A DNA stretch of 40,785 bases. It comes from JAFAQB01 sp045808425. GTDB taxonomy: Archaea; Thermoproteota; Nitrososphaeria; Nitrososphaerales; Nitrososphaeraceae. The DNA lies in NCBI GenBank assembly GCA_045808425.1, contig JBJMFM010000301.1, positions 1 to 40,785 of the forward strand, read 5' to 3'. Below, piece after piece: positions 40,645-40,785 of the stretch. Numbering within the stretch: the first letter of the stretch is position 1; each line of letters starts with the position of its first letter. The notes beneath the pieces were generated by a model. That model searched no databases. It saw nothing but the letters and a program-made list of their open reading frames with translations, and was not told the origin of the DNA. A program made the translations under genes and the position numbers.

Positions 40645-40785
40645 ATGACTTGTAAGGGTATATGTATACGTCACAAGGCACAGAAACCAGTTGGTTCTGG
40701 TCGTTATGCTACTGGACAGAAACGCTGTCAAATTTGCGAGATATTTATAAAATGGGATGGGCTGTGGTGTCCCTGCTGTGGATAT
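40645..40785 (+). CDS. Zinc-ribbon protein of a multicopy ammonia-oxidiser family (3' end missing)
   Basis: ATG at 40645, open to the window edge (47 codons). It begins MTCKGICIRHKAQKPVGSG and continues to RCQICEIFIKWDGLWCPCCGY, a zinc ribbon with CxxC and CxxCC pairs. I recall this family, with the same opening and IKWDG(L)WCPCCG pattern, as present in many copies in Nitrososphaerales genomes; the function is unknown, though the basic, ribbon-like make-up suggests nucleic-acid or ribosome contact. A promoter at 40582 and an A/G-rich ribosome-binding region (40631-40644) support the start. Confidence 0.85.
   Translation, partial: MTCKGICIRHKAQKPVGSGRYATGQKRCQICEIFIKWDGLWCPCCGY

Overview
The window comes from an AT-rich archaeal chromosome, almost certainly an ammonia-oxidising Nitrososphaerota (Thaumarchaeota) member of the Nitrososphaerales type. 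The evidence is a eukaryote-like DNA topoisomerase IB with its full catalytic pentad, a TFIIB homologue, diphthine synthase, LysW-dependent lysine/arginine synthesis, tRNA genes with bulge-helix-bulge introns, many genes with a TATA box about 25-30 bases before the start codon (leaderless style), and many small zinc-ribbon proteins. Wide intergenic spaces and a low-GC appearance recall Nitrosocosmicus-like genomes, but this is inference.

Layout. 1-2170 (minus): a sulfurtransferase, a small conserved protein and the start of a long ferredoxin-like protein. 2481-5863 (plus): tRNA-Ala(TGC) with intron, endonuclease V, a small HNH-like protein, topoisomerase IB and a coding-looking +1 frame just after it. 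5926-9873: an aldo/keto reductase, a membrane-anchored His-rich protein and several small proteins. 10109-12733 (minus): a ParA/MinD-type ATPase followed by a KaiC-like ATPase fused to a Cys-rich finger and a class III cyclase-like domain, with related inverted repeats on each side. 13317-19263: a metallophosphoesterase, small zinc proteins, a 29-residue membrane peptide, a PAC2-family protein, an OB-fold single-strand-binding protein, tRNA-Leu(CAA) with intron, a PRC-barrel protein and a ribbon-helix-helix-like protein. 19967-24248: TFB, a PPP-family phosphatase, two winged-helix proteins and a tandem RecA/KaiC-like protein whose second domain has lost its P-loop.

24446-35014 (all minus) is the core metabolic region, a lysine/arginine supercluster: argG, small ORF, argX / lysY, lysZ, lysJ, lysM-like regulator / homocitrate synthase, lysW, lysX, lysK, then dph5 fused to DUF357. 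LysW carries aminoadipate (for lysine) or glutamate (for arginine) on its C-terminus. LysX and ArgX load it, LysZ phosphorylates, LysY reduces, LysJ transaminates and LysK releases lysine or ornithine. ArgG then acts late in arginine synthesis. LysW here ends in Gln instead of the expected Glu. A second small Cys-containing ORF that also ends Trp-Gly-Gln abuts argX in the same way, so it may be a second carrier. A 20-codon ORF with a strong ribosome-binding site precedes lysY.

35498-40785: an Asp-box beta-propeller protein followed by a small gene broken by an in-frame stop, arsenite methyltransferase with two small divergent ORFs, a winged-helix regulator fused to a degenerate B12-binding-like module, a RuvC/RNase H-fold-like protein, and the start of a zinc-ribbon protein. 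I see no rRNA, CRISPR array, insertion sequence or prophage.
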